From UBA4636 sp963650915 (GTDB lineage: Bacteria > Bacillota > Clostridia > Christensenellales > Borkfalkiaceae), in assembly GCA_963650915.1 (NCBI GenBank), contig CAVJMJ010000013.1, positions 1 to 64,000 of the forward strand: DNA of 64,000 bases, written 5' to 3'. The notes under the pieces were generated by a model. That model saw only the letters and a list, made by a program, of their open reading frames with translations, did no database searches and was not told where the DNA came from. The translations under genes and the position numbers were made by a program. Numbering within the stretch: the stretch's first letter is position 1; each line of letters begins with the position of its first letter. Shown piece by piece: positions 1 to 8,003 of the stretch.

Positions 1-33
1 GTCTAAATATATTCTACAATATTTAAAAGAAAA

Positions 34-51
34 AGTCAAGGGGTTTTGACT
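34..51 (-). terminator. Weak hairpin at end of membrane protein gene
   Basis: On the minus strand AGTCAA and TTGACT pair around a 6-nt loop and are followed by TTTTTCTTTT. The stem overlaps the stop codon of the 50-1126 gene. Only six base pairs, so a weak terminator at best. Confidence 0.35.
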
Positions 52-1126
52 ATTTCTTTGTATTTTTTTGAGATTTTCTATACTTGGTAAATTTCAATGC
101 TGTATAAATGGAAAAAAACATTGCTAATACAATCAAAATATAAACGATAATACCTACTATGGTAAGGGGTAGTGGCTTTATTATCGCAAATACAACCAAG
201 ATAATGAACATGGCTAATGCGGCAGCATAAAAGACTATTTCAAAAGCAAAGGTGTAATTATATTGGTTCTTGTTTTTTTTGCTCGGTAATGGTGGGTTCT
301 TATACAACCAAGGATATTTTTCATCTGATTTTTCGTTAATTACAACACTTGTACTCGCTATATTGTTGTGTGTATCTTTTATTCTTGTCGCGCGACTGTA
401 ACTATAACCGAGATAGTACAACTCTTTTTTTGTAGCCCGATAAACAAATTCTGCAATAAGTCTCGCTGCTGTTGTATTGGTAAAAGCTTTACAGCGTCCG
501 AAACAATCATAATCAAGAAAGGTATTATATTTAGAGCATTTTATACACGCACTGCTCGGATAAAACTCTTGGTAGTGTTCGCAGGTATCTAAGTTGCATG
601 CGCGAATAAAAATTCCAGTTTCATCAAAATATTTTCTCGATTTGGGCTCGCCAAATAAATAATCAGAACATGCTAACTTAGTAATGATTGGATTCTTTTC
701 ATTAAAAATAAGTTGTTCCAACGAAACATTTTTGAAGAAATCGACTTTATCAAGTTTATCATAGTCAATTCCAAAATTACAATAAATGTCTCTTTTATAC
801 TCTTTGTAATTGTCTTCTCTGTAGTGAGTTCTTGTTTTGCCTGACAGCCACGTTTCATTTTCGTAAGGAATTCCGTAATTGTCATACGTGGATTCTATAA
901 TATCAAGTATTGACTTTGCGTATAAACGTTTTTCTTTATCGGCTTTTCGCAAAACGTCCAAAATTAAATCAAAATATTTTTTCTCAATTTCCTTTTGAAG
1001 TGGGATATTTATATTGTTTCGCTGTTTTTCTTCTTCGAGTTTTTGATATTTCCTTTTTGACCTCTTGTCTACGTCGCTAAACCAAACGCACAAGAAGACT
1101 ATTAAAACTATTAAAAATAATGTCAT
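50..1126 (-). CDS. Hypothetical membrane protein with cysteine cluster
   Basis: Family not recognised; 358 aa from the chosen start. The ATG at 1126 is preferred over an upstream in-frame start at 1210 because GGAGG lies 6 nt before it and because it opens directly into a hydrophobic helix (residues 3-17). Two more hydrophobic segments lie near the C-terminus (about 292-315 and 320-343). The middle is charged and soluble, with six cysteines at 177, 182, 194, 197, 208 and 212, a spacing that could bind a metal or form disulfides. It follows the 98-aa gene by 29 bp on the same strand and is probably co-transcribed. Cargo of the adjacent island or a resident gene: undecided. Confidence 0.65.
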   Translation of the reverse strand: MTLFLIVLIVFLCVWFSDVDKRSKRKYQKLEEEKQRNNINIPLQKEIEKKYFDLILDVLRKADKEKRLYAKSILDIIESTYDNYGIPYENETWLSGKTRTHYREDNYKEYKRDIYCNFGIDYDKLDKVDFFKNVSLEQLIFNEKNPIITKLACSDYLFGEPKSRKYFDETGIFIRACNLDTCEHYQEFYPSSACIKCSKYNTFLDYDCFGRCKAFTNTTAARLIAEFVYRATKKELYYLGYSYSRATRIKDTHNNIASTSVVINEKSDEKYPWLYKNPPLPSKKNKNQYNYTFAFEIVFYAAALAMFIILVVFAIIKPLPLTIVGIIVYILIVLAMFFSIYTALKFTKYRKSQKNTKK

Positions 1127-1155
1127 TTTTTCCTCCGTGCGTTTGCCGCTACAAA

Positions 1156-1452
1156 TCAGAGATTTCTTTCTTTTAAGGTTGAGTGCATTTCTAAAAATAC
1201 ATCCCACCATTCTTTATTTATGGTTTTTTCTTCCTTTGGACTGGCAAGTCTGAATATGTCGATGATATTCATATTACAAACTTTTTCATCGGGGACATCT
1301 TCGTTTACGATTATGCCCGCTCCCAAAGACGTCATTACCGCTGTGCCAAACTTAAGCCTGCCATATTCGTTTTCATCATATGCATAATATGCGAGGTGAT
1401 GATATTGTGCATAAGGAACAAAAACTTGGATAAATACGATTTTTTCTTCCAT
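1156..1452 (-). CDS. Small hypothetical protein, 98 aa
   Basis: Function unknown. ATG at 1452 preceded by a short AGG ribosome site. The first half (IVFIQVFVPYAQYHHLAYYAY, then a FGTAV turn) is beta-rich and loosely recalls the N-terminal DNA-binding fold of PriA-type proteins, but this is only an impression. No cysteine pair, signal peptide or membrane helix. It lies upstream of the 358-aa membrane protein in the same direction, so the two probably form a two-gene unit. Confidence 0.55.
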   Translation of the reverse strand: MEEKIVFIQVFVPYAQYHHLAYYAYDENEYGRLKFGTAVMTSLGAGIIVNEDVPDEKVCNMNIIDIFRLASPKEEKTINKEWWDVFLEMHSTLKERNL

Positions 1453-1845
1453 ATTAACCTCACAAAATTAGTATAGCACAAAACAAGGTAAAAATCAAGC
1501 ATAATGTCCACCTTTTGTCCACGCTGCACACACGAACCTCTGTGAGCATAAGTGATAAATGGTGTCCAAATATATTTTACGACAATAATTAACTATTGAA
1601 ATTGCACAATAAAACGGTGTAAAACAATGAGAAATGAAGGGTAGTGAATTGTGTCATCTATTATTCTGATAGATGCACATTTTCTTATTTGTATTATATC
1701 AATCTAAATTAATTTTGTCAAATAAGTAGATACGTGACAACGAAAATAGGACAAAAAATAAAGTTTAGATGCACAAATTACTGTTATTTAGTAGTATTTC
1801 GTGCATCTATTATGCTAATAGGTGCACATTTTTACGTTGTGTTTT
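1453..1845. other. Intergenic region downstream of the integrase
   Basis: No credible gene in about 390 bp. It holds the repeated TAGRTGCAC motifs described separately. GTCCAAATATATTTTAC at 1563-1579 resembles GTCTAAATATATTCTAC at window positions 1-17, a possible pair of short direct repeats flanking the two minus-strand genes. This is where an attachment site of the element would be expected, next to int. Confidence 0.4.
1655..1833. repeat. Cluster of TAGRTGCAC motifs, 29-bp direct repeat with internal dyads
   Basis: Bases 1655-1683 and 1805-1833 are near-identical 29-mers (about 26 of 29 positions), each carrying an inverted repeat. At 1801-1827 the dyad is GTGCATCTATTA, TGC loop, TAATAGGTGCAC. 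A further TAGATGCAC stands at 1766-1774. So five motif copies in both orientations occur within 175 bp just past the 3' end of int. Candidate integrase or excisionase binding arms; a bidirectional terminator is the alternative. Confidence 0.5.
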
Positions 1846-2771
1846 TCATAACATTTTGGATAGTTTATTCATCATTTCCGCCTTATGTTCCCATAATGAG
1901 TGCGTATAGCGGTTGAGTGTGATTGTTGCATTTTTATGTCCGAGTATTTCCGACAGAGATTTTACGTCCATTCCGCATTCCAAGGCACGAGTGGCGAACG
2001 TGTGTCGGAGAGAGTGAAAACCTTTATGCGGCAAACCGAGTTTTTTAAGCAACAACTCGAATGTTCGTTGATAACTGCGGATAAAAACAGGTTTTTCGCC
2101 GTCTGTAATCACAAATTCACATTTGCTTTTCTTTTTCAGTTCTTTCAGCATTTTTACGAGCGTCTTAGATAACGGAATTTGCCGCCTTGAATTTTCTGTT
2201 TTGGGCGTGTCGATAATTTTGATATGTTTTCCGTTTTCGTTTCCGTCGTGGCAAGTTTTTGTAACGGATAATATGCTTTTCTCAAAATCAATGTCCCTCC
2301 ATTTAATGGCAAGTAATTCCCCGATGCGAAGCCCCGTATACAGGCACAAAATAATTCCGCGATATTTATCTTTTTTGCGGATAATGCGGCTTCTTCGATT
2401 TTCTTTTGTTCCCAAGCCGAAAAACATTCAACTTGTTTTTCTTTCGGTTTGGGGCGTTTTATTTTGTTCGCCGAATATTCGGGCAAATAACCGACTAAAT
2501 GCGCCGTTTTAAGCGAATTCTGAACTATCGACAATATCGTTTTTACGAAATTAGGCGATAAACCTTTGCCGGTGCGCTTGTTTCCGTTCTCCGTTAAACC
2601 TGTGATGAATTTCTGTAAAACAAATGGGATTAAATCCGTCAATTCGACGTCACCTAAATATGGTAGAATATGTATCTGAGCCGCTCTCGAATATTGCTCG
2701 AAAGTTCGTTGTTTACTTGACGGTTTGACATAGTGTGTAAGCCATTCTTCAAACCAAACTTTATATTTCAT
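1846..2771 (-). CDS. int: Tyrosine recombinase/integrase, split by a -1 frameshift
   Basis: Site-specific recombinase of the Tn916/phage integrase family. Frame 0 (ATG at 2771, AAGGAG 7 nt upstream) encodes the core-binding domain for 134 codons. The catalytic domain continues in the -1 frame to 1846. The junction is exactly A_AAA_AAG at 2376-2370; slipping back one base gives a continuous 308-aa protein. In that product the full catalytic set is present: R149 (TGLRIGE), K191, H253-x-x-R256 (HSLRHTF), H279 (LGHKN) and nucleophile Y289 (NRYTH). The downstream frame shows no decay, so programmed frameshifting is plausible; a recent indel in an A run, or a sequencing error, would look the same. 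Confidence 0.85.
2370..2376 (-). promoter_or_regulatory. A_AAA_AAG slippery heptamer in int
   Basis: The heptamer lies in frame as GCA AAA AAG. Slippage of one base makes the next codon GAT and continues into the catalytic domain (SAKK then DKYRG). The same heptamer drives -1 frameshifting in E. coli dnaX and many insertion sequences. No strong downstream hairpin or upstream Shine-Dalgarno stimulator was obvious by eye. Confidence 0.55.
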
Positions 2772-2828
2772 ATATCATCTCCTTTTGGGTTTAAGATAAA
2801 TTTTATACTAAAAATAGATTTTTGGCAC

Positions 2829-2898
2829 CGGTGCGTGTGCTTGTCTTTGATACGAGAGCGGCGTCGCTTCGCTCCGCCGCAGACAAGCACACGCACCG
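2829..2898. repeat. Perfect 18-bp inverted repeat with internal hairpin
   Basis: CGGTGCGTGTGCTTGTCT (2829-2846) pairs exactly with 2881-2898. The 34-nt loop holds a second stem, GCGGCG (2858-2863) with CGCCGC (2875-2880). No U-tract, so not a typical terminator. Lying between int and the HUH Rep gene, it is a candidate Rep nick site, single-strand origin or transfer origin. Confidence 0.6.
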
Positions 2899-3005
2899 AC
2901 TCAATCGACCGATTAAACCGAATCTGCCTGAACTTCGGCTTGCTGATTGAACGCCGCAAAAACTGCCGCCAAATTTAACGCAATCGCCCGTATAGATAAA
3001 TGAAA

Positions 3006-3070
3006 GCGCGGACGGAAGGCGAAGTCGCCGCTAAACCGCTTGGCGATCTTTCGCCTTTTCTCCGTCGCGC
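3006..3070. repeat. Second large imperfect inverted repeat near rep
   Basis: GCGCGGACGGAAGGCGAA (3006-3023) pairs with 3050-3070 with small bulges. An inner stem TCGCC (3025-3029)/GGCGA (3042-3046) forms a long composite hairpin. It sits about 50 bp past the rep stop codon and may be a terminator-like or origin structure. The 2772-3120 spacer holds no convincing gene; reading frames there have no ribosome site. Confidence 0.5.
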
Positions 3071-3120
3071 GAACATTTCATTTAAGGCTATTACGGGTGT
3101 TTTGCGGCGGATTGCGCCTT

Positions 3121-4167
3121 TTAATTTGCTTTCGGCATTTGGTCTATCACTTCTTTGCTTACTTGCCCCACAAGGCAACCTTCGTCCCAACAGTTAAAGT
3201 TGTCGAAGAGCAGAAGTTTTTTATCTTCTTGACCTATTGTACACAACACGTCGTCGTCCATGATGTCGGACACGAAGTATTGCGGAAGCCCTCGGGAGTA
3301 GACTATCTTTTCGCCGCTTTTGTCGAGATACTTCATAATGTATCTCACGGCTTCGCTTAAAACGTGTTCGTTTACTTCCTTGAAGTCCGATCTGCCGAAT
3401 CTTTCGTTAAAGTATGTATTCTGATACGTCGTTTGCACTTTTCCTTTTACGGGCGAGTAGTCTTTTACTTCCACAAGTTCGCCGACCATTGTGTCGGGCG
3501 GAATATAAAACAGTCCGTGGAAATGCAATCGTTTCTTATCCGGGGAACGTTCCCAAACGCCGACGTATTTCCATTTGCGGCGATAGCACATTTTCTTGAA
3601 CGTATCGGATAATTTCTTTCTGAACGATTCTTCGGTATGTTTGGCATTATTGTAGGTGAAAGTGCAAAAATAGTTGAATGTTTGCAGGTTTACTTTACGA
3701 ACAAGTCTGACGCGCTTTGCGATAGCATTGCGTTTCAGTCTGTCGAACTGAGCGTCAACATATTGTTTTGCCGCTTCGGCGTTGGCGAAATACTGTTTTA
3801 TACGGTCGTAAATATATCTTTTACGTTCGTGCTTTCTAAGACTTTTACATTCTTCATAGAGTTCGTCGAACAGTTGCCTACGGGTAATCTTTCGTGTTGC
3901 CGTAGGGTTTGAAATTTCGCCCGTGGGCGGACTTTCGTTTCGTTCCGAACATTCTCCCGAATCGACTTCGTTAGTGTCGTTAAGTTCGGTTAAAGCCGTT
4001 TCTGCGTTACACTTATCTGCATTTAACTGCGGTTGTTGCGGCGTATCGTCAATAACTTCGATTACTTCTTCAGGGCGATAGCGTTTCGGTGTGGCAGGTC
4101 TTGTCGTGTGAGGAATCGCTATAAAATGGCTTCCGTCGTTGTATATTTTACACTTCTGATATGGCAT
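3121..4167 (-). CDS. HUH-type rolling-circle replication initiator (Rep)
   Basis: Nicks one DNA strand to start rolling-circle replication or mobilisation of the element. The endonuclease motifs are in order: motif 1 FCTFTYNN (167-174), motif 2 HFH metal-binding triad inside RLHFHGLF (215-217), motif 3 with Y276-x-x-K279 and Y280 (RYIMKYLDKS). Residues 1-95 are an unstructured acidic/polar leader and 97-160 are helical and basic. No helicase domain, so a host or separate helicase is needed. Start ATG at 4167 follows GGAGG at 8 nt. Conserved regions look intact. Large inverted repeats lie just downstream. Family assignment from motifs is firm; the exact subfamily is not. Confidence 0.8.
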   Translation of the reverse strand: MPYQKCKIYNDGSHFIAIPHTTRPATPKRYRPEEVIEVIDDTPQQPQLNADKCNAETALTELNDTNEVDSGECSERNESPPTGEISNPTATRKITRRQLFDELYEECKSLRKHERKRYIYDRIKQYFANAEAAKQYVDAQFDRLKRNAIAKRVRLVRKVNLQTFNYFCTFTYNNAKHTEESFRKKLSDTFKKMCYRRKWKYVGVWERSPDKKRLHFHGLFYIPPDTMVGELVEVKDYSPVKGKVQTTYQNTYFNERFGRSDFKEVNEHVLSEAVRYIMKYLDKSGEKIVYSRGLPQYFVSDIMDDDVLCTIGQEDKKLLLFDNFNCWDEGCLVGQVSKEVIDQMPKAN

Positions 4168-4243
4168 AGTTTTTACCTCCTTTCCTTACACAAATGCAAG
4201 GTTATTTTTTATTAAACCAACGGGAAACGATTGAACGAAAATA

Positions 4244-4474
4244 CTACTTCGTTCCCGTCGGCGGCGGTCGCTTGGAATTCATAATTTCGGCAAGTTGTTT
4301 TTCGTACCTGCGCATCATAATTTCAGTGACCTTATGGATAATTTCCTCTCTGGACTCATCCATGTCCTTTTTGTCTACTTCGTCGAGTTTTACATACAGC
4401 GGAATATTGACGGCGTAACTGCCATCTTTTTTCCTTAACCCTATGTATGCGACTTTTTGGTATTGTTCGCTCAT
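4244..4474 (-). CDS. Small hypothetical protein upstream of Rep
   Basis: 76 aa, no family recognised. Start ATG at 4474 follows GGAG at 8 nt. The N-terminal half reads as two short beta strands (KVAYIGLRKKDGSYAVNIPL) and the rest as an amphipathic helix rich in Glu and Lys, a layout common in small ribbon-helix-helix or relaxosome accessory proteins of mobile elements. It precedes rep by 76 bp on the same strand and probably shares its transcript. A role with Rep is inference from position. Confidence 0.6.
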   Translation of the reverse strand: MSEQYQKVAYIGLRKKDGSYAVNIPLYVKLDEVDKKDMDESREEIIHKVTEIMMRRYEKQLAEIMNSKRPPPTGTK

Positions 4475-5071
4475 TTAATCGTCTCCCGTTTGTTTTTGTG
4501 GTTTTAGTGTAATTTTCAACCGTTGCAGGTTTTGCAACAATTAAAAATCTTTTTGTAGTCGTATCTTAACAGTCAAACCGGAAGGATTTTTTCCTATTTG
4601 AAAATTTTCTTGATAAAATTTTAGGACTGCAATACGACAACTTTTTTCGTATTGAAAAAATTTTTTGCAACAACTTTTGCATTTATTCTAAAAGTCAAAC
4701 TCGCAAGTTCTTTGCGACTTCAAAAAACTTTTTACAAGAAAATTTTACACTGCGATTTTACCGATTACCAGAACATCGATGTGACGAAAATGTACCAATT
4801 TGTGATTTCAAGTAACCTCAAAGTAACCGTCACGTAACCTCAATGTGATGTTTTTTGTTGTGGTGCAATCAGCATACACAAAAGGAAAACGAAATGTAAC
4901 AGACTTTACCAAGCACTTTGGGTTGCGACCATGAACTTTCGGATATGGGTTATTCTCAATCCATACTAATTGGACAAAATCCACGACAAAACAAAAAGCC
5001 GCTCGGCTTCGACAAGAAAAACCAAACGGCAAAGAATATTATTTATTTTACTTGAGATATTGGAGATTTGC
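4475..5071. other. AT-rich intergenic region, possible control/origin region
   Basis: About 600 bp without a gene between divergent transcription units. It contains CAATACGA (4630-4637 region) with a matching inverted copy about 8 nt on, long A and T runs, and three GTAACC boxes at 11-bp spacing (listed separately). A region of this kind could hold the rep promoter and replication control sites; nothing more specific can be read. Confidence 0.35.
4812..4843 (+). repeat. Three GTAACC boxes phased at 11 bp
   Basis: GTAACC begins at 4812, 4823 and 4834, one helical turn apart; two copies extend to GTAACCTCAA. Such helically phased direct repeats are typical of tandem sites for response regulators or replication initiators (iterons). 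The binding protein is not identified. Confidence 0.5.
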
Positions 5072-5100
5072 TTGAAAATTTCCCAATAGTGTGATATACT
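5072..5100 (+). promoter_or_regulatory. Sigma-A promoter of the repressor gene
   Basis: TTGAAA at 5072-5077, a 17-bp spacer, TATACT at 5095-5100. It lies 26 bp upstream of the start codon of the Cro-like gene. Confidence 0.7.
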
Positions 5101-5125
5101 ATAAAAACGCTTAAGGAGAACTTTT

Positions 5126-5341
5126 ATGTTGACGATTGATTACAAACCGCTATGGAAACTTTTGATTGACAAAAATATGATAAAAGAGGATTTGCGTAAA
5201 GCTGCAGGACTTACTTCGACGGCAATAGCAAAACTCGGAAAGAACGAACCCGTGCATTTAACGATCGTCCTGAAAATTTGCACCGCATTGGATTGCGATA
5301 TAACCGATATTTTGGAAATTAAGCATACGGAGGACAGATAA
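5126..5341 (+). CDS. Cro/CI-type HTH transcriptional regulator, 71 aa
   Basis: Compact one-domain DNA-binding protein of the XRE/YozG type. It reads as helices in the order LWKLLIDKNM, KEDLRKAAGL, STAIAKLGKN and LTIVLKICTALDCDITDIL, the last being the usual dimer/closing segment. AAGGAG precedes the ATG by 7 nt. Its stop codon overlaps the start of the KilA-N gene (TAATG), so the two are translationally coupled. Likely keeps the element's promoters, including its own, repressed. Confidence 0.8.
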   Translation: MLTIDYKPLWKLLIDKNMIKEDLRKAAGLTSTAIAKLGKNEPVHLTIVLKICTALDCDITDILEIKHTEDR

Positions 5342-6144
5342 TGACTAATGAAATCATCGTAAAAGATACAAAAATTAATGTAATTCAGATTCAAGAGCAA
5401 GACTATATTTGTATCACGGATATGTTAAAAGCGAAAGACGGCGACTTCTTCATTACGGATTGGTTGCGTAATCGTAATACGCTTGAATATCTCGGAATAT
5501 AGGAATCTATCTATAATCCCAATTTTAATTATGGCGAATTCGCCACAATTAAAAGCAAAGCCGGTCTTAACAGTTTTAAGATAAGCGTAAAAGAGTTTGT
5601 CGCCAGAACAAATGCCATCGGCTTGCAAGCAAAAGCAGGTAGATACGGCGGAACATATGCTCACAAAGATATTGCGTTCGAATTCGGTATGTGGATAAGT
5701 CCCGAGTTCAAAATTTACCTTGTAAAAGAATTCCAACGCTTAAAGGACGAAGAACAAAAGCAGCTCGGTTGGTCGGCAAAGAGAGAACTTGCAAAAATAA
5801 ACTATCATATACATACCGACGCAATTAAAGAAAATCTTATTCCCGCCGAACTTACAGCCGCTCAAACAAGTATTGTGTATGCAAGCGAAGCCGATGTTTT
5901 AAATATGGCGTTGTTTGGCAAAACGGCTCGAGAGTGGCGCGACGAAAACCCCGACAAAAAGGGTAATATCCGCGACTACGCTACCATCAACGAACTTATC
6001 TGCCTTTCCAATATGGAAAATATAAATGCCGTATTCATTGCCGACGGAATGCCACAGTCGGAAAGACTTAAAAAGTTAAATCAGATTGCCATTTCTCAAA
6101 TGAGAGTTCTTAACGACGTGGAAAGCAGAAAGTTGTTGAAGTAA
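5341..6144 (+). pseudogene. KilA-N domain protein interrupted by an amber codon
   Basis: KilA-N proteins are phage-type DNA-binding proteins, often antirepressors. The frame from ATG 5341 would give 267 aa but has TAG at 5500-5502 after residue 53. The family normally reads LGIWE at this spot, so the lesion is a single Trp TGG to TAG change. The rest is clean and well conserved (YNPNFNYGEF, TNAIGLQ, GRYGGTYAHKDIAFEFGMW). Residues about 150-267 form a second, helical C-terminal part. A weak internal TTG at 5623 could restart but would lose half the domain. Coupled to the upstream repressor. Confidence 0.8.
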
Positions 6145-6345
6145 TTTTTATAAAAACAGCAACAACAATTTTATTTTTCGGTGTTAGGATACCGGAAAAA
6201 GTCGGCTCCGTCAAGGGTATAAAATATCGCTGAAAACTATCGGTTAATCGACTTATACGGCAATATTTTCTACTTATTCCTTGACTGTTCCGCCCTTTCC
6301 CGATAGTTCGTTCGCCGAAAAAATAAATATCTTCTCGGAGGTAAA

Positions 6346-7935
6346 ATGGAAAACGGAATAATATACGCTCGGTTCAGTTCTCAGAGTCAGAATGAGCAAA
6401 GTATAGAGGCTCAAATTCGTATTTGCAGTGAGTTTGCCGAAAATAAAGGCATAAAAATAGTCAACGTTTACTCGGATAAAGCCAAAACAGGCACGAATAC
6501 CGATCGTCCTGCATTTCAAAAAATGGTGTCCGACGCTCAAACGGGAGCGTTCAAGTACATAATCGTGTACATGTTCGACAGGTTCGCAAGAAACCGTCGC
6601 GACAGCGTTATGTACAAGGAAATGCTCAAAGAAAAATACGGCATAAAGGTTATATCCGCGCTCGAACCTATATCCGAAGACGAAGGCGGCGAGTTCTACG
6701 AAATGTTTTTGGAATGGAACGCCGAAAAATACAGTAAACGTCTTTCAAAACGTATCCGTGACGGCATTGATACGAGTATTGCCAACGGAATGTTTTGCGG
6801 CGGAAAAGTGCCATTCGGATATCGCCTTGAGATAGAGCAAACGGCCGATAATGCTAAACCTGTTAAAAAAGTCATTATTTACGAGGAAGAGGCAGAAATT
6901 ATCCGATTTATTTTTGCTCAATATGCCGACGGCAAGACGAAAAAGCAAATAGCGGATATTCTGAACGAAAAAGGCTATCGCATAAACGGAAAGCGTTTCA
7001 AAGGTCGTTCTTTCGATAACTGGATGACCAACGAAAAATATACAGGCGAATTTAAGTTTGGCGGCAGAGATTGCAAAAATATCTACCCCGCAATCGTGGA
7101 TAAAGCCTTGTTTTTGAAAGTGCAGGAGAAACTTGCCGAAAACAAATACGTTCTCGGCGGACAGGAAACGGCAAAAGTGCCTTATCTTTTAAGCGGCAAA
7201 GTATTTTGCGGACATTGTGGCTCGGAAATGGTAGCGGATAAAAGTACGGGTAAGAGCGGTAAAAAATATTCCTATTATACTTGCAAGAAAAGACAAAAGC
7301 ACGAGTGCGATAAACTTCGTGAAAATAAGGATAATCTCGAAAGCTACGTTACGTCGTGCGTGGTAAACTTTTTGAAAGATAAGAAAAACGCGGAAATGGC
7401 AGTTGACGACGTATTCGCATATTACGAAAAGCGCACCGATGAAGATAATCTCAGAAGTATCGCCGCGCGAATTGCCAATATACAAAACGAGGCGGAAAAA
7501 CTTGCCGACGCATTTATAGACGCGAAGAGCCAACTGTTGAAAAACAAGATTGAAACGAAAATGGCAGAGTATGAAATTCTACTTAGCGATTTGGAAACGC
7601 AAAAGGCGCAACTCGAATTAGAACGCGGCTATAGAATTACGAAGAAAGATTTACTTGCTTTTATTGAAGAACTGCTTAAAGGCGACGTTAATGATAAAGA
7701 ATACCAAAAACAAATAATAAACCACCTTGTAAGTCAAGTATTCGTTTCCGACGATGACACCGTAGTATTTTTCAATCTTCGCGGTGGCAAGGACATCGAA
7801 AAACTGACCATAGACGATACGAAAGATGCTGTAAATAGTGTAAAAGGTGTGCGAACGCAAACATCCCCTCTCCACCACCGAACAAGCAGGCTACCGCAAG
7901 TTAAAAACTTTGTAACTTGCGGTAGCCCGTTATAA
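6346..7935 (+). CDS. Large serine recombinase (site-specific integrase)
   Basis: Catalyses integration or excision through a 5'-phosphoserine intermediate. Resolvase domain at 1-150 with catalytic Ser11 (YARFSSQSQNEQSIEAQ) and conserved DRFARNRRD. Recombinase domain about 165-270. Zinc ribbon from C288 and C291 to the later CKK/CDK cysteines (about 309-318). Then a long coiled coil (about 365-440) used in synapsis. Length (529 aa) is normal. GGAGG stands 5 nt before the ATG. The last 30 codons look unlike protein and run into a perfect hairpin (7889-7927), so the native C-terminus may be altered or overlap the attachment region. Probably a different element from that of the tyrosine integrase. 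Confidence 0.9.
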   Translation: MENGIIYARFSSQSQNEQSIEAQIRICSEFAENKGIKIVNVYSDKAKTGTNTDRPAFQKMVSDAQTGAFKYIIVYMFDRFARNRRDSVMYKEMLKEKYGIKVISALEPISEDEGGEFYEMFLEWNAEKYSKRLSKRIRDGIDTSIANGMFCGGKVPFGYRLEIEQTADNAKPVKKVIIYEEEAEIIRFIFAQYADGKTKKQIADILNEKGYRINGKRFKGRSFDNWMTNEKYTGEFKFGGRDCKNIYPAIVDKALFLKVQEKLAENKYVLGGQETAKVPYLLSGKVFCGHCGSEMVADKSTGKSGKKYSYYTCKKRQKHECDKLRENKDNLESYVTSCVVNFLKDKKNAEMAVDDVFAYYEKRTDEDNLRSIAARIANIQNEAEKLADAFIDAKSQLLKNKIETKMAEYEILLSDLETQKAQLELERGYRITKKDLLAFIEELLKGDVNDKEYQKQIINHLVSQVFVSDDDTVVFFNLRGGKDIEKLTIDDTKDAVNSVKGVRTQTSPLHHRTSRLPQVKNFVTCGSPL

Positions 7936-7962
7936 TTTTTTCTGTAAAAAAATTATAACGGG
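7889..7962. terminator. Two abutting perfect hairpins after the serine recombinase
   Basis: Hairpin 1: 15-bp arms 7889-7903 and 7913-7927. Hairpin 2: 16-bp arms 7926-7941 and 7947-7962 with a T6/A6 inner stem. They share bases 7926-7927, so the two folds compete for those bases. Either can act as a terminator; the location at the end of an integrase also fits an attachment or regulatory structure. Confidence 0.6.
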
Positions 7963-8003
7963 GTTACCGGATTTGATGCAGAAAAGGATAAGGAATTTAC
8001 AAT

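Noticed and set aside
1..1589. Direct repeat of GTCYAAATATATTYTAC at both sides of the first two genes as element ends
   Set aside because: Short, AT-rich and cut by the window edge; not enough to call.
1453..2771. tRNA gene as integration target of the tyrosine integrase
   Set aside because: No cloverleaf or GTTCGA-type T-arm found near int.
2975..3197. Small genes on both strands near the second inverted repeat
   Set aside because: Both overlap rep or the hairpin, lack ribosome sites and mirror each other.
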